NCBI RefSeq assembly: GCF_001263175.1
Contig: NZ_CP012332.1
Span: forward strand, 4,112,220 to 4,176,219
From: Vulgatibacter incomptus
GTDB lineage: Bacteria > Myxococcota > Myxococcia > Myxococcales > Vulgatibacteraceae
Direction of reading: 5' to 3'
DNA length: 64,000 nt
Below are positions 25,664 through 34,776 of the stretch, piece by piece. The notes beneath the pieces were generated by a model. That model saw nothing but the letters and a program-made list of their open reading frames with translations, had not been told where the DNA came from and searched no databases. Every line of letters starts with the position of its first letter. The stretch's first letter is position 1. The position numbers and the translations under genes were made by a program.

Positions 25664-25778
25664 GGCTCCGGGGGCGGTGTCGCCCCCCGGAAGGGGATCC
25701 GTCCAAAAGCGGACGCGATTTCACGCGACCGCGCACGCAGTGATAGAGTCTTTCGTTCCCGGTATTCGGAGGGTTCGT

Positions 25779-28568
25779 ATGCGTACGCGGTTGCTGATGC
25801 TCGTGTCGTGTTTGTCGATCCTTACTGCTTGTGGAACGGAGCGGAACCCGGTCCAAAACGGCGGTACGGGCGGCTCCGGCGCCGATGGCGGCACGGGCGG
25901 TGACGGTGGAACGGCCGGCTCCGGCGGCGATCCGGGAACCGGTGGCACCTCGGGCTCCGGGGGCTCTGCCGGGTCCGACGGTACGGGAGGCACCGGCGGT
26001 ACCGCGGGCTCGGGCGGGCAGGGCCCGTGCGTCGAGCCGAAGGAGCTGCCGCCCTTCTGCCTGGAGGGAACATGCCTCCTCGACGCGCCCGCCGGCATGG
26101 TCGATCTCCTCGTCGCGGGCCGGGATCCCGAAGGCAACATCTACGTGCTCGGCCGTTCTGGCGACCGCTACCAGCTCCGCCTCGCGGTCTGGAACGGGGC
26201 CACCTGGACCAACCTCGGCCGCATCCCGGTCGAAGAGATGGACGGCGAGTCGCGTCTCTCCATGGCCGCCATCAGCCCGACGGAGGTCTGGCTGGTCTCG
26301 AGAGTCCTGATGCGCTGGGACGGTCAGAGTTGGAGGTCCCAGAAGCCGCTGCCCACGTTCAACTCGGCCAACGACCTCGCCGTCTCGCGGTCCGGCACGG
26401 TCTGGCTCACGATGGGAGGTGCCGTCTACCGCCTGTCGAGCGACGGGTGGATCGAGGTCGGGGCCAGGACGATGCAGGCGGGGCGGATCCAGGTGATCGA
26501 CGACTCGGATCTCTGGGTGACCGGCTCGAAGAGCGTCTCCCATTGGAACGGTCAGAGCTGGGAGACCCACGCGGGGAGGGAGTCGGTGACGGCCCTCCTG
26601 GCAACCGAGCGACGTGTGCTCCGGGCGGAGCAGGGCGGAGGCCTGTTCTCCTTCGAGGGCGACACGTGGCGCGAGCTGCCGGGCGGCGCCGAGCTCCGAT
26701 CGTTCGTCGAGGTGGGCGATGTCCTCTACGCCGTCGGGACCACGGACTTCGAGGACGCGCTCTATCGGGTGAGCGCAGCGGGAAGGGAAGCGATCCCGCT
26801 CCCGGCCAACTTCCAATTCATGGACAACTTGCATCTCGCGTCGGATCGCGACGCCCTCTGGATCTTCGGGAGGACGGGGATCTACCGGAAGGGCGAGAGT
26901 TGTTGGGCGGAGCACCAGCGGGCGGATCTCCCGGCCATCGACGCTCTCGCTGGACGCTCCGCCTCGGAGCTCGTCGGATTCAACACCAGCGGATGGGCGG
27001 GGCGCTGGTCCAGCCGGCGTTGGCTCACGGAGGAAGCCAACCCCATGGGCCCCGGCTCCCATATCGAGGCCACGACGGTCGGTGATGAGATCTGGGCGGT
27101 TTCGACGGACAACCCGGTGGTCCGACGAAAGGCCGGCCGGTGGGAGACGATGCTCGAGTCCGAGAATGGCTTCAATGCGGTGGCGTCTGGCGGCGGGCGT
27201 GTGTGGGTCGGCGGAAGCGGAGGGGCGCTGCGGGAGTGGGGCGGCGCGTCCTGGCTCGACCGAAGCATCGCAGGCGGAGGGTACATGTCCGCCCTGGCGG
27301 TGGCCGGCTCCGCCTTTTCCGTGGAATTCTCAAACCTCAACGATTACGTGCTGCGCCGCTGGGATCCGGCCGGGAGTTGGAAGAGGGTGCTCCGGACGTA
27401 CGCGCCGATCTGGCATCTCGCGGCGAAGCCCGACGGCGAGCTCCTCGCCGCCGGATCCCTGGACGTGCTCGGGGGCGGATTCGTGGCCCGGATCCGCGAC
27501 GGAGCCCTGGAGTTCCTCGACGTAGACGCGCCTCCGCCGAGCTGGAGCCGCATGCACGCCCAGGAAGGGGACCTCGACGACCTCAAGATCGACTTCGTTG
27601 GGAACCGCGCAGCGGTCCAAGCGACGGCTACGGGATACCGGGTCTCGGTCAGCCAGAGCGCGCTCCTGGACTCCTGGTCCCACGGGAACGAGCGGTGGTC
27701 CGCCGACGTGAACGGAAATCTCACCCATGAGACCGCCGCGGGCAGCGAGGTCGTCTCGCTGCGCCCCCGCGTGACCGCGATCTGGGGCAGCGGTCCGAGC
27801 GACGTCTGGTTCGTCGGAGACGGAGGACAGGTCCAGCACTGGGATGGCACCGCCCTCGAGGAGAGGACGAGCCCCGGCACCGAGAACTACACGGCGGTGT
27901 GGGGAGCCGGCGGCAGGGTCTGGGCCGCGAACCGGGACGGGAACATCCATTGTCTGGCCGGCGACGGCTGCGTCGGTCTCCCGTCGGCCAGCTACGTCGC
28001 CGCCATCCACGGTACTGGACCGGACGACGTGTGGGCGGCGGGCGCGAAGCTCGCGCACTTCGATGGCACCGAATGGACGTTTGTGGAGCGCCCGCTCGGC
28101 GACACTCTCGTCACCATATGGGCTACTTCGGAGGGCCAGGTCTTCACGGCGAGCTCCAAGGAGGTGGCCCGGTGGGACGGGCTCCGCTGGTCGGTGAACT
28201 CGGTGCCGGCTGTCCGGATCACGGGGATCGCGGGGACCGGGCCGGAGGACATCTGGCTCTGCGCGGAGCAAGCGCAGCACGCGGACGAGCCCACGCTTTA
28301 CTTCTGGAATGGCGAGGAGTGGGACGGGCTTCGCTTCGCGCCCTACAGCTCGCGCCGCTTCCGCGGCATGCGGATCGACTCCCGGGGCGTGGTGTGGATC
28401 GCGGCGGAGGATCGCGTGATCCGCAGCGATGTCACGGACTTCTGGAAATCGGAGCGGGCGCCCTTCGAGGCCCTCGACATCCTCTGGATTGCGCCGAACT
28501 CCAGCTCCGTCGCGATCTCGACCGCGTCGGGGCCGGCGTGGCTCCCGCAGAGCATCGTATCGCATTGA
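25779..28568 (+). CDS. Large secreted lipoprotein with Gly-rich linker and propeller-like repeats
   Basis: A 929-residue lipoprotein (MRTRLLMLVSCLSILTAC, lipobox Cys at 18). Residues about 26-83 are a linker of Gly, Ser, Thr, Ala and Asp. The rest is built from many short repeats of the type G-x-G-P-x-D-V/I-W-x-V-G followed by HWDG-x-x-W, e.g. IWGSGPSDVWFVGDGGQVQH and IHGTGPDDVWAAGAKLAHFD, as in beta-propeller proteins frequent in Myxococcota. No catalytic motif is seen. The frame is open 84 codons upstream, but ATG at 25779 begins the signal peptide. The gene follows the deoxyhypusine-synthase-like gene by 115 bp and precedes another secreted lipoprotein. Function unknown; surface display is likely. 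Confidence 0.85.
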   Translation: MRTRLLMLVSCLSILTACGTERNPVQNGGTGGSGADGGTGGDGGTAGSGGDPGTGGTSGSGGSAGSDGTGGTGGTAGSGGQGPCVEPKELPPFCLEGTCLLDAPAGMVDLLVAGRDPEGNIYVLGRSGDRYQLRLAVWNGATWTNLGRIPVEEMDGESRLSMAAISPTEVWLVSRVLMRWDGQSWRSQKPLPTFNSANDLAVSRSGTVWLTMGGAVYRLSSDGWIEVGARTMQAGRIQVIDDSDLWVTGSKSVSHWNGQSWETHAGRESVTALLATERRVLRAEQGGGLFSFEGDTWRELPGGAELRSFVEVGDVLYAVGTTDFEDALYRVSAAGREAIPLPANFQFMDNLHLASDRDALWIFGRTGIYRKGESCWAEHQRADLPAIDALAGRSASELVGFNTSGWAGRWSSRRWLTEEANPMGPGSHIEATTVGDEIWAVSTDNPVVRRKAGRWETMLESENGFNAVASGGGRVWVGGSGGALREWGGASWLDRSIAGGGYMSALAVAGSAFSVEFSNLNDYVLRRWDPAGSWKRVLRTYAPIWHLAAKPDGELLAAGSLDVLGGGFVARIRDGALEFLDVDAPPPSWSRMHAQEGDLDDLKIDFVGNRAAVQATATGYRVSVSQSALLDSWSHGNERWSADVNGNLTHETAAGSEVVSLRPRVTAIWGSGPSDVWFVGDGGQVQHWDGTALEERTSPGTENYTAVWGAGGRVWAANRDGNIHCLAGDGCVGLPSASYVAAIHGTGPDDVWAAGAKLAHFDGTEWTFVERPLGDTLVTIWATSEGQVFTASSKEVARWDGLRWSVNSVPAVRITGIAGTGPEDIWLCAEQAQHADEPTLYFWNGEEWDGLRFAPYSSRRFRGMRIDSRGVVWIAAEDRVIRSDVTDFWKSERAPFEALDILWIAPNSSSVAISTASGPAWLPQSIVSH

Positions 28569-28632
28569 TCCGACCGCGCCGATCGGGCTTCCCGGGCCTG
28601 GTGAAAGGGCCGCGGGAAGGAGACCTCACGAC

Positions 28633-30651
28633 ATGCGAAGCCTGCTCCTGATCGGCGCGGTTCTCCTCTTCGCCGGATGCAGCTCCTCGAAGGCTACTGG
28701 TGGAACGGGCGGTAACGCCGGCTCCGGTCCTGGCGAGGAGCCCGAGCTCTGCGGCGGCGCCGCCTGCAAGGCAGAGGAGGTCTGTGACCCCTTTGCCCAG
28801 CGCTGCGTCGAGGCGCTGCCTTCGCGCTGCCGCCCAGGGACCTCCTGGCAGCCGGGGATGGTGGCCTTCCGGGACGCGACCGAGAAGTGGGGGCTCGCGG
28901 CGCTGGGAGTCGAGGGTACCCGACTCTCGGTCGCGGACATCGACGGCGACGGCTTCCCCGACCTCTCGGCGCGCAAGGTGGGGACGCTCTCCGACGACTT
29001 CGCCCCCGGCGGAGTCCGGGCGACGTGGCTGCTGCGCAACGTCGCGGGAGAGCGCTTCGAGGACGTCACCGAGGCGTCGCGGCTGGTGACGCCGCGCCGC
29101 ACCACCGAGCCGCGGCGCGGGCGTCCCGCGGAGGTCGTGATCTGGGCCGACGTGAACAACGACGGCCACGTGGACGCGTTTACCGGGCTCTCGAACACCG
29201 ATCCGAAGAACCGCCAGATCGAGAGCTCCGAGCTGATGCTCAACGACGGGACGGGGCACTTCGTCCTCGGCCCCGAGGACGCGGTGTTTCGGCGCGAGGG
29301 GGACGCCGTGAGCCGCGCCGCGGCGGTCTTTCTCGACGCCGATCGGGACGGCGCGATCGACCTCTTCCTGGGAAATGGCGCAGTGAACGGGGCTCTCAGC
29401 CAGGACCAGCTCTACCGCGGTCTGGGCGACGGCCGCTTCGAGGAAGTGACGGCCGCCGCGGGCCTCACCACCTCGCCCTGGAAGTCGCTCGACGATCTCA
29501 ACCACGGCCGGGGCCACTCCAACGCGTGGGGCGCGGTGGCCTGCGATCTGAACGGCGATGGGAGGCCGGACCTCGCCGTGTCGTCGTACGGGCGCGCGCC
29601 GAACCACCTCTGGCAGGCGGCGGATGGCGAGGGGATCTCCTTCGTCAATCGCTCGGTGGAGTCGGGCTACGCCTTCGATGACCGTCGCGACTGGAGGGAC
29701 AACGAATCGGCCCGGTGCTGGTGCAAGCTCCACCCCGACGCGGAGGATTGTGGCGGCGTGCCGGCGCCGCAGTTGATCCGCTGCCAGACGGACGCCGACG
29801 CCTTTCGCTGGAACCACGCCACCGACCGGGAGCCGTACCGCCTGGGCGGAAACTCCGGGACCACGGTCTGCGCCGACGTGAACAACGACGGCGCGATGGA
29901 TCTCGTCACCACCGAGATCGTCCACTGGGACGTCGGGACCTCGAGCGATCCGAGCGAGCTCCTCCTGAACACCGGCTCTTCCGACGTGACCTTCCGGCGC
30001 CCGGGCAACGAGGCCACCGGCCTCGCGCGAGCGCACGATCGCGTCGACTGGAACGACGGAGACATCACCGCTGCCGTCTTCGACTTCGACAACGACGGTC
30101 GGCCGGATCTCTACATCGGCTCTTCGGACTATCCGGGGACCCGCGGCCACCTCTACTGGCAGCGCGAGGACGGGACTTTCGAGGAGGTGCCGATCGACGT
30201 GGGGATCGATCAGAAGGCGAGCCTCGGGATCGCGGTGGCGGACTTCGACGGCGACGGCGACCTCGACGTGGTGGTGGGCCACTCGCGGATGCGCTGCGAG
30301 GATCAGTGCTACGAGACCGCGACCACGCGCATCTTCGAGAACGTGATGGGCCAGGACGGCAACTGGATCCAGCTCGACCTGGTTGGCGGGCCGAACACCA
30401 ACCGCAGCGCCATCGGGGCGCGGGTGACGGTGCAGACCGAGCTCGGCACGCAAACCCAGGAGAAGGGCGGCGGCCACGGCCACTACGGCATGCAGCACGA
30501 CCCCGTGCTCCACTTCGGCCTTGGCAAGGCGTGCGAGGCCAAGGTGACGATCCGCTGGCCCGACGCCGCTCTCACCGAGCAGCGGTTCACGCTGCAGTCC
30601 GGCTATCGCTACCGGCTCGAGCAGGGCGGGGTGCCGGTGGCCCGCCGCTAG
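28633..30651 (+). CDS. Secreted lipoprotein with FG-GAP/VCBS repeats and C-terminal ASPIC/UnbV domain (CRTAC1-like)
   Basis: A 672-residue lipoprotein (MRSLLLIGAVLLFAGC, lipobox Cys 16) with a short Gly/Thr linker and a Cys pair region (CGGAACKAEEVCDPFAQRC). The main part is a beta-propeller of FG-GAP/VCBS repeats, each with a calcium-loop motif D-x-D/N-x-D-G-x-x-D: VADIDGDGFPDL, WADVNNDGHVDAFTG, DLNGDGRPDLAVSS, DVNNDGAMDLVTTE, DFDNDGRPDLYIGS and DFDGDGDLDVVVGH. Residues about 560-672 match the ASPIC/UnbV domain (NWIQLDLVGGPNTNRSAIGA...RVTVQTE). This architecture is known from cartilage acidic protein-like bacterial proteins of unknown role. ATG 28633 lies 64 bp after the preceding lipoprotein gene; the two may share a transcript. 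Confidence 0.9.
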   Translation: MRSLLLIGAVLLFAGCSSSKATGGTGGNAGSGPGEEPELCGGAACKAEEVCDPFAQRCVEALPSRCRPGTSWQPGMVAFRDATEKWGLAALGVEGTRLSVADIDGDGFPDLSARKVGTLSDDFAPGGVRATWLLRNVAGERFEDVTEASRLVTPRRTTEPRRGRPAEVVIWADVNNDGHVDAFTGLSNTDPKNRQIESSELMLNDGTGHFVLGPEDAVFRREGDAVSRAAAVFLDADRDGAIDLFLGNGAVNGALSQDQLYRGLGDGRFEEVTAAAGLTTSPWKSLDDLNHGRGHSNAWGAVACDLNGDGRPDLAVSSYGRAPNHLWQAADGEGISFVNRSVESGYAFDDRRDWRDNESARCWCKLHPDAEDCGGVPAPQLIRCQTDADAFRWNHATDREPYRLGGNSGTTVCADVNNDGAMDLVTTEIVHWDVGTSSDPSELLLNTGSSDVTFRRPGNEATGLARAHDRVDWNDGDITAAVFDFDNDGRPDLYIGSSDYPGTRGHLYWQREDGTFEEVPIDVGIDQKASLGIAVADFDGDGDLDVVVGHSRMRCEDQCYETATTRIFENVMGQDGNWIQLDLVGGPNTNRSAIGARVTVQTELGTQTQEKGGGHGHYGMQHDPVLHFGLGKACEAKVTIRWPDAALTEQRFTLQSGYRYRLEQGGVPVARR

Positions 30652-30702
30652 ATCAGACGAGCGGCCGGGCGCTCGCCCGCACCTGCGGTCGTGCGATCGG
30701 TT

Positions 30703-31404
30703 TCAGGGGGAGTTGAGCTTCCACGCGGAGACCGTCCCGTGGAAGTATCCCTCCACGATCCAGCCGTCCTCCATGTAGCCGCGCGCGGAGACCGCGCCGT
30801 GATGGGCGACCTGCCAGTCCCCGATGGTGCCCCGCTCGCCTTGCGCGATCTCGATCGAGTCGGGCCCCAGGCTCGCCCGGACGCCGTACACGGGCACGCG
30901 GCAGGTGTTGGTGCCCTGTGCGTAGCAGAGCGCAAAGAAGTCGATGTCGGGGCAATCGTCCGCGAACGGAGAAGGATTCTGCGGTGAGAAGGCATAAACG
31001 TCCGCGTTCGCCAGCGTCGCGTTGGGACCGATGACCACGCTCCAATCGCCCCTGCCGTCCACGGTCACCTCGTCGCCGACGGCGAACTTGTCGTCGACCG
31101 GCTCGAACCAGACGAAGGAGAGCGGAACATCCCACGGTCCCTCGAGGATCAGGGTCGAGTCCGACACCGACGTCACCCAGGCCCGCTGCGCGATGCGTTC
31201 CCAATAGCGCGACTGAAGGCCCAGCTTCGGCGAGTCGGACGGCTCGATTGGCTCGATGCCGGGCTCACACGAATCGACGTCGCGCGCGATCACCTCGCAC
31301 CGGCCGTGGTTTTCATCCTGGAGATCCCTGACCGCGGTGGTCCCCGTGCCGGGGCAGTGGAGACTCGCGAGAACGCCAAGGGAGACGAGCGAGACGAGTT
31401 TCAT
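30703..31404 (-). CDS. Hypothetical secreted protein, probable lipoprotein
   Basis: A 233-residue protein not recognised. It has an N-terminal hydrophobic signal MKLVSLVSLGVLASLHC with Cys at 17, which could be a lipobox (ASLHC is not ideal). The mature part has six further cysteines (CEVIARDVDSC; CPDIDFFALC; NTC), suggesting disulfides, and beta-rich segments such as LILEGPWDVPLSFVWFEPVD and VTVDGRGDWSVVIG. The gene is convergent with the ASPIC lipoprotein and divergent from the heme-motif operon. No repeats or known domain. Confidence 0.7.
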   Translation of the reverse strand: MKLVSLVSLGVLASLHCPGTGTTAVRDLQDENHGRCEVIARDVDSCEPGIEPIEPSDSPKLGLQSRYWERIAQRAWVTSVSDSTLILEGPWDVPLSFVWFEPVDDKFAVGDEVTVDGRGDWSVVIGPNATLANADVYAFSPQNPSPFADDCPDIDFFALCYAQGTNTCRVPVYGVRASLGPDSIEIAQGERGTIGDWQVAHHGAVSARGYMEDGWIVEGYFHGTVSAWKLNSP

Positions 31405-31611
31405 CGGACCCCTCCATCGCTACCTCTCGAGCATCCCCTCCTGGTGCGCTTGGCGTCAAGGTTCGGGAACCCACCCGTACTCGGGTCCCATCGCCGCTCC
31501 CCGCGTCGTGGAGTGGGCCCGGTTTCGAAGTTCCGAATTCGGCCGCCCCCCTCTTGAGTCGCGGGTGGGAGCCGTGCTCTCCTTCGTACATCTCGTCGGT
31601 TGCACCCACGT

Positions 31612-32004
31612 ATGTCATCCCAGATCGACTCCCATCTCCTCACCTGGTCGCGGCTCGCCGGGCTCGCGGCGGGCGCCTTGCTGGCCCTCGCTGGCTGCTC
31701 TTCCTCGCCCAACTGCGACGACCTGCTGCCCGCCGGCTCCGCGAGCTTTCGCGACGTCGCGCCGATGTTCACCGACAAGGGCCCGAAGGGCTGCGCCCAG
31801 TGCCACAACACCAAAGAGCCGGTTTACGGGCTGAACTTCGAGGGGCCCGCCGTGACCTACGACGCCCTGAACCGGAGGTTCGACGCGATCTATGACCAGG
31901 TCGAGACCGGCTCGATGCCCCGGAAAGGCGAGCGGTGGACTCAGGCCGATCTGAAGCTGCTTCGGAGCTGGTACTGCCAGGGAGCGATCTATGAGACGCC
32001 TTGA
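31612..32004 (+). CDS. Small c-type cytochrome-like lipoprotein (single CxxCH)
   Basis: A 130-residue lipoprotein (MSSQIDSHLLTWSRLAGLAAGALLALAGC region, lipobox LAGC with Cys at 29) holding one heme-binding motif C-A-Q-C-H in GPKGCAQCHN, about residue 63. The C-terminus (GSMPRKGERWTQADLKLLRSWYCQGA) contains a Met-Pro that could supply the axial ligand, as in planctomycete-type mono-heme domains. A TTG four codons upstream is an alternative start; neither has a clear ribosome site. The gene overlaps the YceI gene by 14 bp and opens a four-gene operon with two other heme-motif proteins. Role as an electron carrier is inference from the motif. Confidence 0.75.
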   Translation: MSSQIDSHLLTWSRLAGLAAGALLALAGCSSSPNCDDLLPAGSASFRDVAPMFTDKGPKGCAQCHNTKEPVYGLNFEGPAVTYDALNRRFDAIYDQVETGSMPRKGERWTQADLKLLRSWYCQGAIYETP

Positions 32005-32536
32005 GCTCTTCGTCGGTCTGCTGATCGTCACGCTCTGTTCGACCGCGCTCGCAGAGCCGACGAAGGAATCGGTGGCGAGCGGCAGCGAGGTGAGCTTCGT
32101 CGCGAAGATCACCGGCGGGTCGTTCGTGGCGAAGACGGAGAAGGTCTCCGGGAGCCTCGCCGTCGATCGGGAGCAGAAGCGGATCTCCGGCACGATCGTC
32201 GTGCAGGCGGGCTCGTTCTCCTCCGGCCTCGGCATGCGCGACAACCACATGCGCGACAAGTACCTGGAGGCGGAGAAGTTCGAGACGCTGGTCTTCACCG
32301 CTGCCGATCAGCCGTTCGATCCGGAGGAAGGCAAGCCGTCGAAGGTCCAGGGAACGCTCACGGTGAAGGGCATGAGCCAGCCCGTCACGGTCGACGTGAA
32401 GCTCGACGCCGGAACCGCGAACGCGACCTTCCAGGTGGACGTCACGAAGTTCGGGATCCCGCAGCCCTCGTTCGCGGTCGTAAAGATGGACCCAATCGTC
32501 GAGGCCACGGTGAAGCTGGTCCTGAAGCATGAGTAG
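31991..32536 (+). CDS. YceI-family periplasmic lipid/isoprenoid-binding protein
   Basis: A 181-residue secreted protein with signal peptide MRRLELFVGLLIVTLCSTALA (cleavage after ALA, residue 21). The mature part is the YceI lipocalin-like barrel: SEVSFVAKITGGSFVAKTEK, then VQAGSFSSGLGMRDNHMRDKYLEAEKFE, VQGTLTVKGMSQPVTVDVKL and a hydrophobic end. MRDNHMRDKYLEAEKFE is the most conserved block. Family members bind isoprenoid quinone or polyisoprenoid lipids in the periplasm. It overlaps both neighbours (14 bp and 8 bp), so it is translated from the same message as the heme-motif proteins, which suggests a lipid- or quinone-related electron-transfer job (inference). Confidence 0.93.
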   Translation: MRRLELFVGLLIVTLCSTALAEPTKESVASGSEVSFVAKITGGSFVAKTEKVSGSLAVDREQKRISGTIVVQAGSFSSGLGMRDNHMRDKYLEAEKFETLVFTAADQPFDPEEGKPSKVQGTLTVKGMSQPVTVDVKLDAGTANATFQVDVTKFGIPQPSFAVVKMDPIVEATVKLVLKHE

Positions 32537-33650
32537 GACCGCGCTCGTCGCGTTCGGAGTCAGCCTCGCGATCGCCGGATGGAGCACCTCGGCTGGTGCC
32601 TATCCCCAGTACGTCGCGAAGGGGTACACGAGCTGTGCCTCGTGCCATTACAGCCCTACCGGGGGCGGTCTCCCGAACTCCTACGGCCATCTTGCGACGG
32701 CGGCCACCTTCCCCGACGAGTTCCCATCCAGTGGGATCGACAAGCTGCGCGATTCCCTTTCGAAGCGAGACGTCACAGGACGGGACGAGAGGGGCGACCT
32801 GGCGTTCCACTACGACGCGGGCCTCGACAGTCGCCTGATGCTCGCGACGTTGCCCACGGTGGCGTTCATCCCGATGCTGGTGGAGGTCGGGGGCGTGATG
32901 GCATACGGCGACGGATTCGCCTACGCCACCATCACGCCGAAGCCGGTGGGCGGCTCGTCGAGCGGACGCTACGACGCCGTCTCGCGCGAGCATTGGGTTC
33001 AGTACAAGCTCTCCGATCGGCAGGGTCTGCGGGTCGGGCGGATGACGCTCCCCTTCGGACTGCGGATCGCCGATCACACCGCTCCCACCCGCGAGGACTT
33101 CGGCTTCGGCAGCTTCGATCAGCGGTATGCGCTGGGGTGGGATCTGCTGACCGACGACGTCGCGGTCTCGGTCGCGGCCTTCGGTGGCTCGCGGCTGGAC
33201 TCGCTCGACGAGCGAGGGGCCGCCGCCTCCGTGACCTACATGTTCCCTTCGCGGCTGGCCATCGGCGCGTCCCTGCTCGGCGCCGACGCGGTGGCCTCGG
33301 CCCGAGTCGCCGGCAGCCTCTTCGCGCGCTGGCGGGTTTGGGGCTCGACGTACGCGCTAGCCGAGGTGGCGGGCCAGCAGCGGTCCACCAAGGGCGCCGA
33401 CGCGAGCATGGTCGAGGCCGCGACCCTGCTGCGCGCGGGGTGGTTCCCCCTGGAGTCGATGGACGTATTCGCGCAGGTGGGTGGCCGGAGGATCCAGGGC
33501 GCCTACGAGGCCACCAAGCTCCGTTACATGGTGGGGACCGATTGGAAAGTCCTCCCCTGGGTCGAGCTCTCGCCCGCCTACGTCTTCGACGAGAACGTCG
33601 AGGCCGGGCCGAGCCACCAGTTGCTCGCACAGATGCACGTCTTTTGGTGA
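32529..33650 (+). CDS. Outer-membrane beta-barrel protein with N-terminal heme motif
   Basis: A 373-residue secreted protein. Signal peptide to about residue 24 (STSAGA-YPQ), then within ten residues the motif C-A-S-C-H-Y-S-P-T-G-G-G followed by LPNSYG, a conserved pattern of a poorly characterised c-heme/barrel family. The rest alternates short strands, e.g. WVQYKLSDRQGLRVGRMTLPF, SVTYMFPSRLAIGASLLG, and ends with an aromatic residue (MHVFW), typical of a porin-like barrel of about 14-18 strands. It could let electrons or a heme-linked ligand cross the outer membrane. The start overlaps the YceI stop by 8 bp and the next gene follows after 9 bp. No MtrB or known porin-cytochrome match is claimed. 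Confidence 0.8.
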   Translation: MSRTALVAFGVSLAIAGWSTSAGAYPQYVAKGYTSCASCHYSPTGGGLPNSYGHLATAATFPDEFPSSGIDKLRDSLSKRDVTGRDERGDLAFHYDAGLDSRLMLATLPTVAFIPMLVEVGGVMAYGDGFAYATITPKPVGGSSSGRYDAVSREHWVQYKLSDRQGLRVGRMTLPFGLRIADHTAPTREDFGFGSFDQRYALGWDLLTDDVAVSVAAFGGSRLDSLDERGAAASVTYMFPSRLAIGASLLGADAVASARVAGSLFARWRVWGSTYALAEVAGQQRSTKGADASMVEAATLLRAGWFPLESMDVFAQVGGRRIQGAYEATKLRYMVGTDWKVLPWVELSPAYVFDENVEAGPSHQLLAQMHVFW

Positions 33651-33659
33651 GGTCTAGGG

Positions 33660-34679
33660 ATGAAGACGAAGTGGATGTGGGTCGTGGTCTGCGCAGCGCT
33701 CGCTGGAGGGCTCGCCTGCCTCGGGTCCGGCACGCTCAACGAGGGCGGCAACTGTGACACGACTAGCGGTGAAGAGGTCGTTAGCGATAAGTGCTTGAGT
33801 TGCCACTCGTCCACCAAGGGTGGCGGGGAGCGCGGCGGCGCGCCGACCACGGTGGATCTCGACAACGACGGCGACGTCCTCCGGCATGCGGACAAGATCC
33901 GCTCCACGGTCTTCGGGAAGGGGACGATGCCGCCGGCGCGACCGCTCGACTCCTGTGAGCGCGCGGCGCTGGAGACCTACCTCTCGACGCTGGAGCAGGG
34001 ACGCTGCATTCCCTCCTGCACGGGCCGTGTCTGCGGCGACGATGGCTGCGGCGGCACCTGCGGGACCTGCAAGATCGGGGAAGAGTGCACGGCGGAGGGG
34101 AAGTGCGAAGCCAAGGTCTGCACACCCGACTGCGACGGAAAGTCGTGCGGCTCCGACGGGTGCGGAGGCAGCTGTGGCACGTGTGCGGACGGGTTCGCCT
34201 GCAGCGCCGAGCAGCTCTGCGCCTGCGAGACCGGGAACTGCGGCTGTACGCCCGACTGCGACGGGAAGTCCTGCGGCCCCGACGGATGCGACGGGACCTG
34301 CGGCACCTGCGGAAATCAGCAGGAGTGCGATCCCGACCAGAAGTGCGCCTGGCAGGCGAAGTCGTACGCGGCGGACGTGGCGCCGATCTTCGCTGCGAAG
34401 ACCTGCGCCAACGGTGGGTGCCATGCCCGGACGAATCCGCAGGACGGCCTCGATCTCTCGACGGCGTCGGCCGGCTTCGCGGGCATGGTGGACAAGCACT
34501 CCCACTGCGCCGGGAAGCTCCTGGTGAACGCGGGAGATGTGACCGGCAGTTACCTCGTCAACAAGCTCACCGGTCAGGGCATGTGCAGCGGCGCGCGGAT
34601 GCCGAAGAACACCACGCCGCTCTCCCCCGGCCAGATCGACGTGGTCCGCGCCTGGATCGGCTCGGGCGCGGCGCCGTAG
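33660..34679 (+). CDS. Secreted heme-motif protein with Cys-rich CGxDGCGGxCGxC repeats
   Basis: A 339-residue protein with N-terminal signal MKTKWMWVVVCAALAGGLAC (Cys 20, likely lipobox). A canonical heme motif C-L-S-C-H occurs at about residues 45-49 and an unusual C-A-N-G-G-C-H (four residues between the Cys) near 253-259. Between them lie three copies of a disulfide-rich unit (PSCTGRVCGDDGCGGTCGTC, TPDCDGKSCGSDGCGGSCGTC type), as found in many Myxococcota surface proteins. The last segment (SGARMPKNTTPLSPGQIDVV) resembles the C-terminal Met-Pro region of mono-heme cytochromes, so the second site is probably also a heme. Last gene of the four-gene operon. Confidence 0.78.
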   Translation: MKTKWMWVVVCAALAGGLACLGSGTLNEGGNCDTTSGEEVVSDKCLSCHSSTKGGGERGGAPTTVDLDNDGDVLRHADKIRSTVFGKGTMPPARPLDSCERAALETYLSTLEQGRCIPSCTGRVCGDDGCGGTCGTCKIGEECTAEGKCEAKVCTPDCDGKSCGSDGCGGSCGTCADGFACSAEQLCACETGNCGCTPDCDGKSCGPDGCDGTCGTCGNQQECDPDQKCAWQAKSYAADVAPIFAAKTCANGGCHARTNPQDGLDLSTASAGFAGMVDKHSHCAGKLLVNAGDVTGSYLVNKLTGQGMCSGARMPKNTTPLSPGQIDVVRAWIGSGAAP

Positions 34680-34776
34680 GCGGCGTGGTCTAGCCTGGCG
34701 GCCTGGCGGGCGCTCGCCGGGTCGCTGCGGGCCTTCGTTGTTCCCGCGGCCCCGGAGCGGGTAGGGTACGGCCCAA

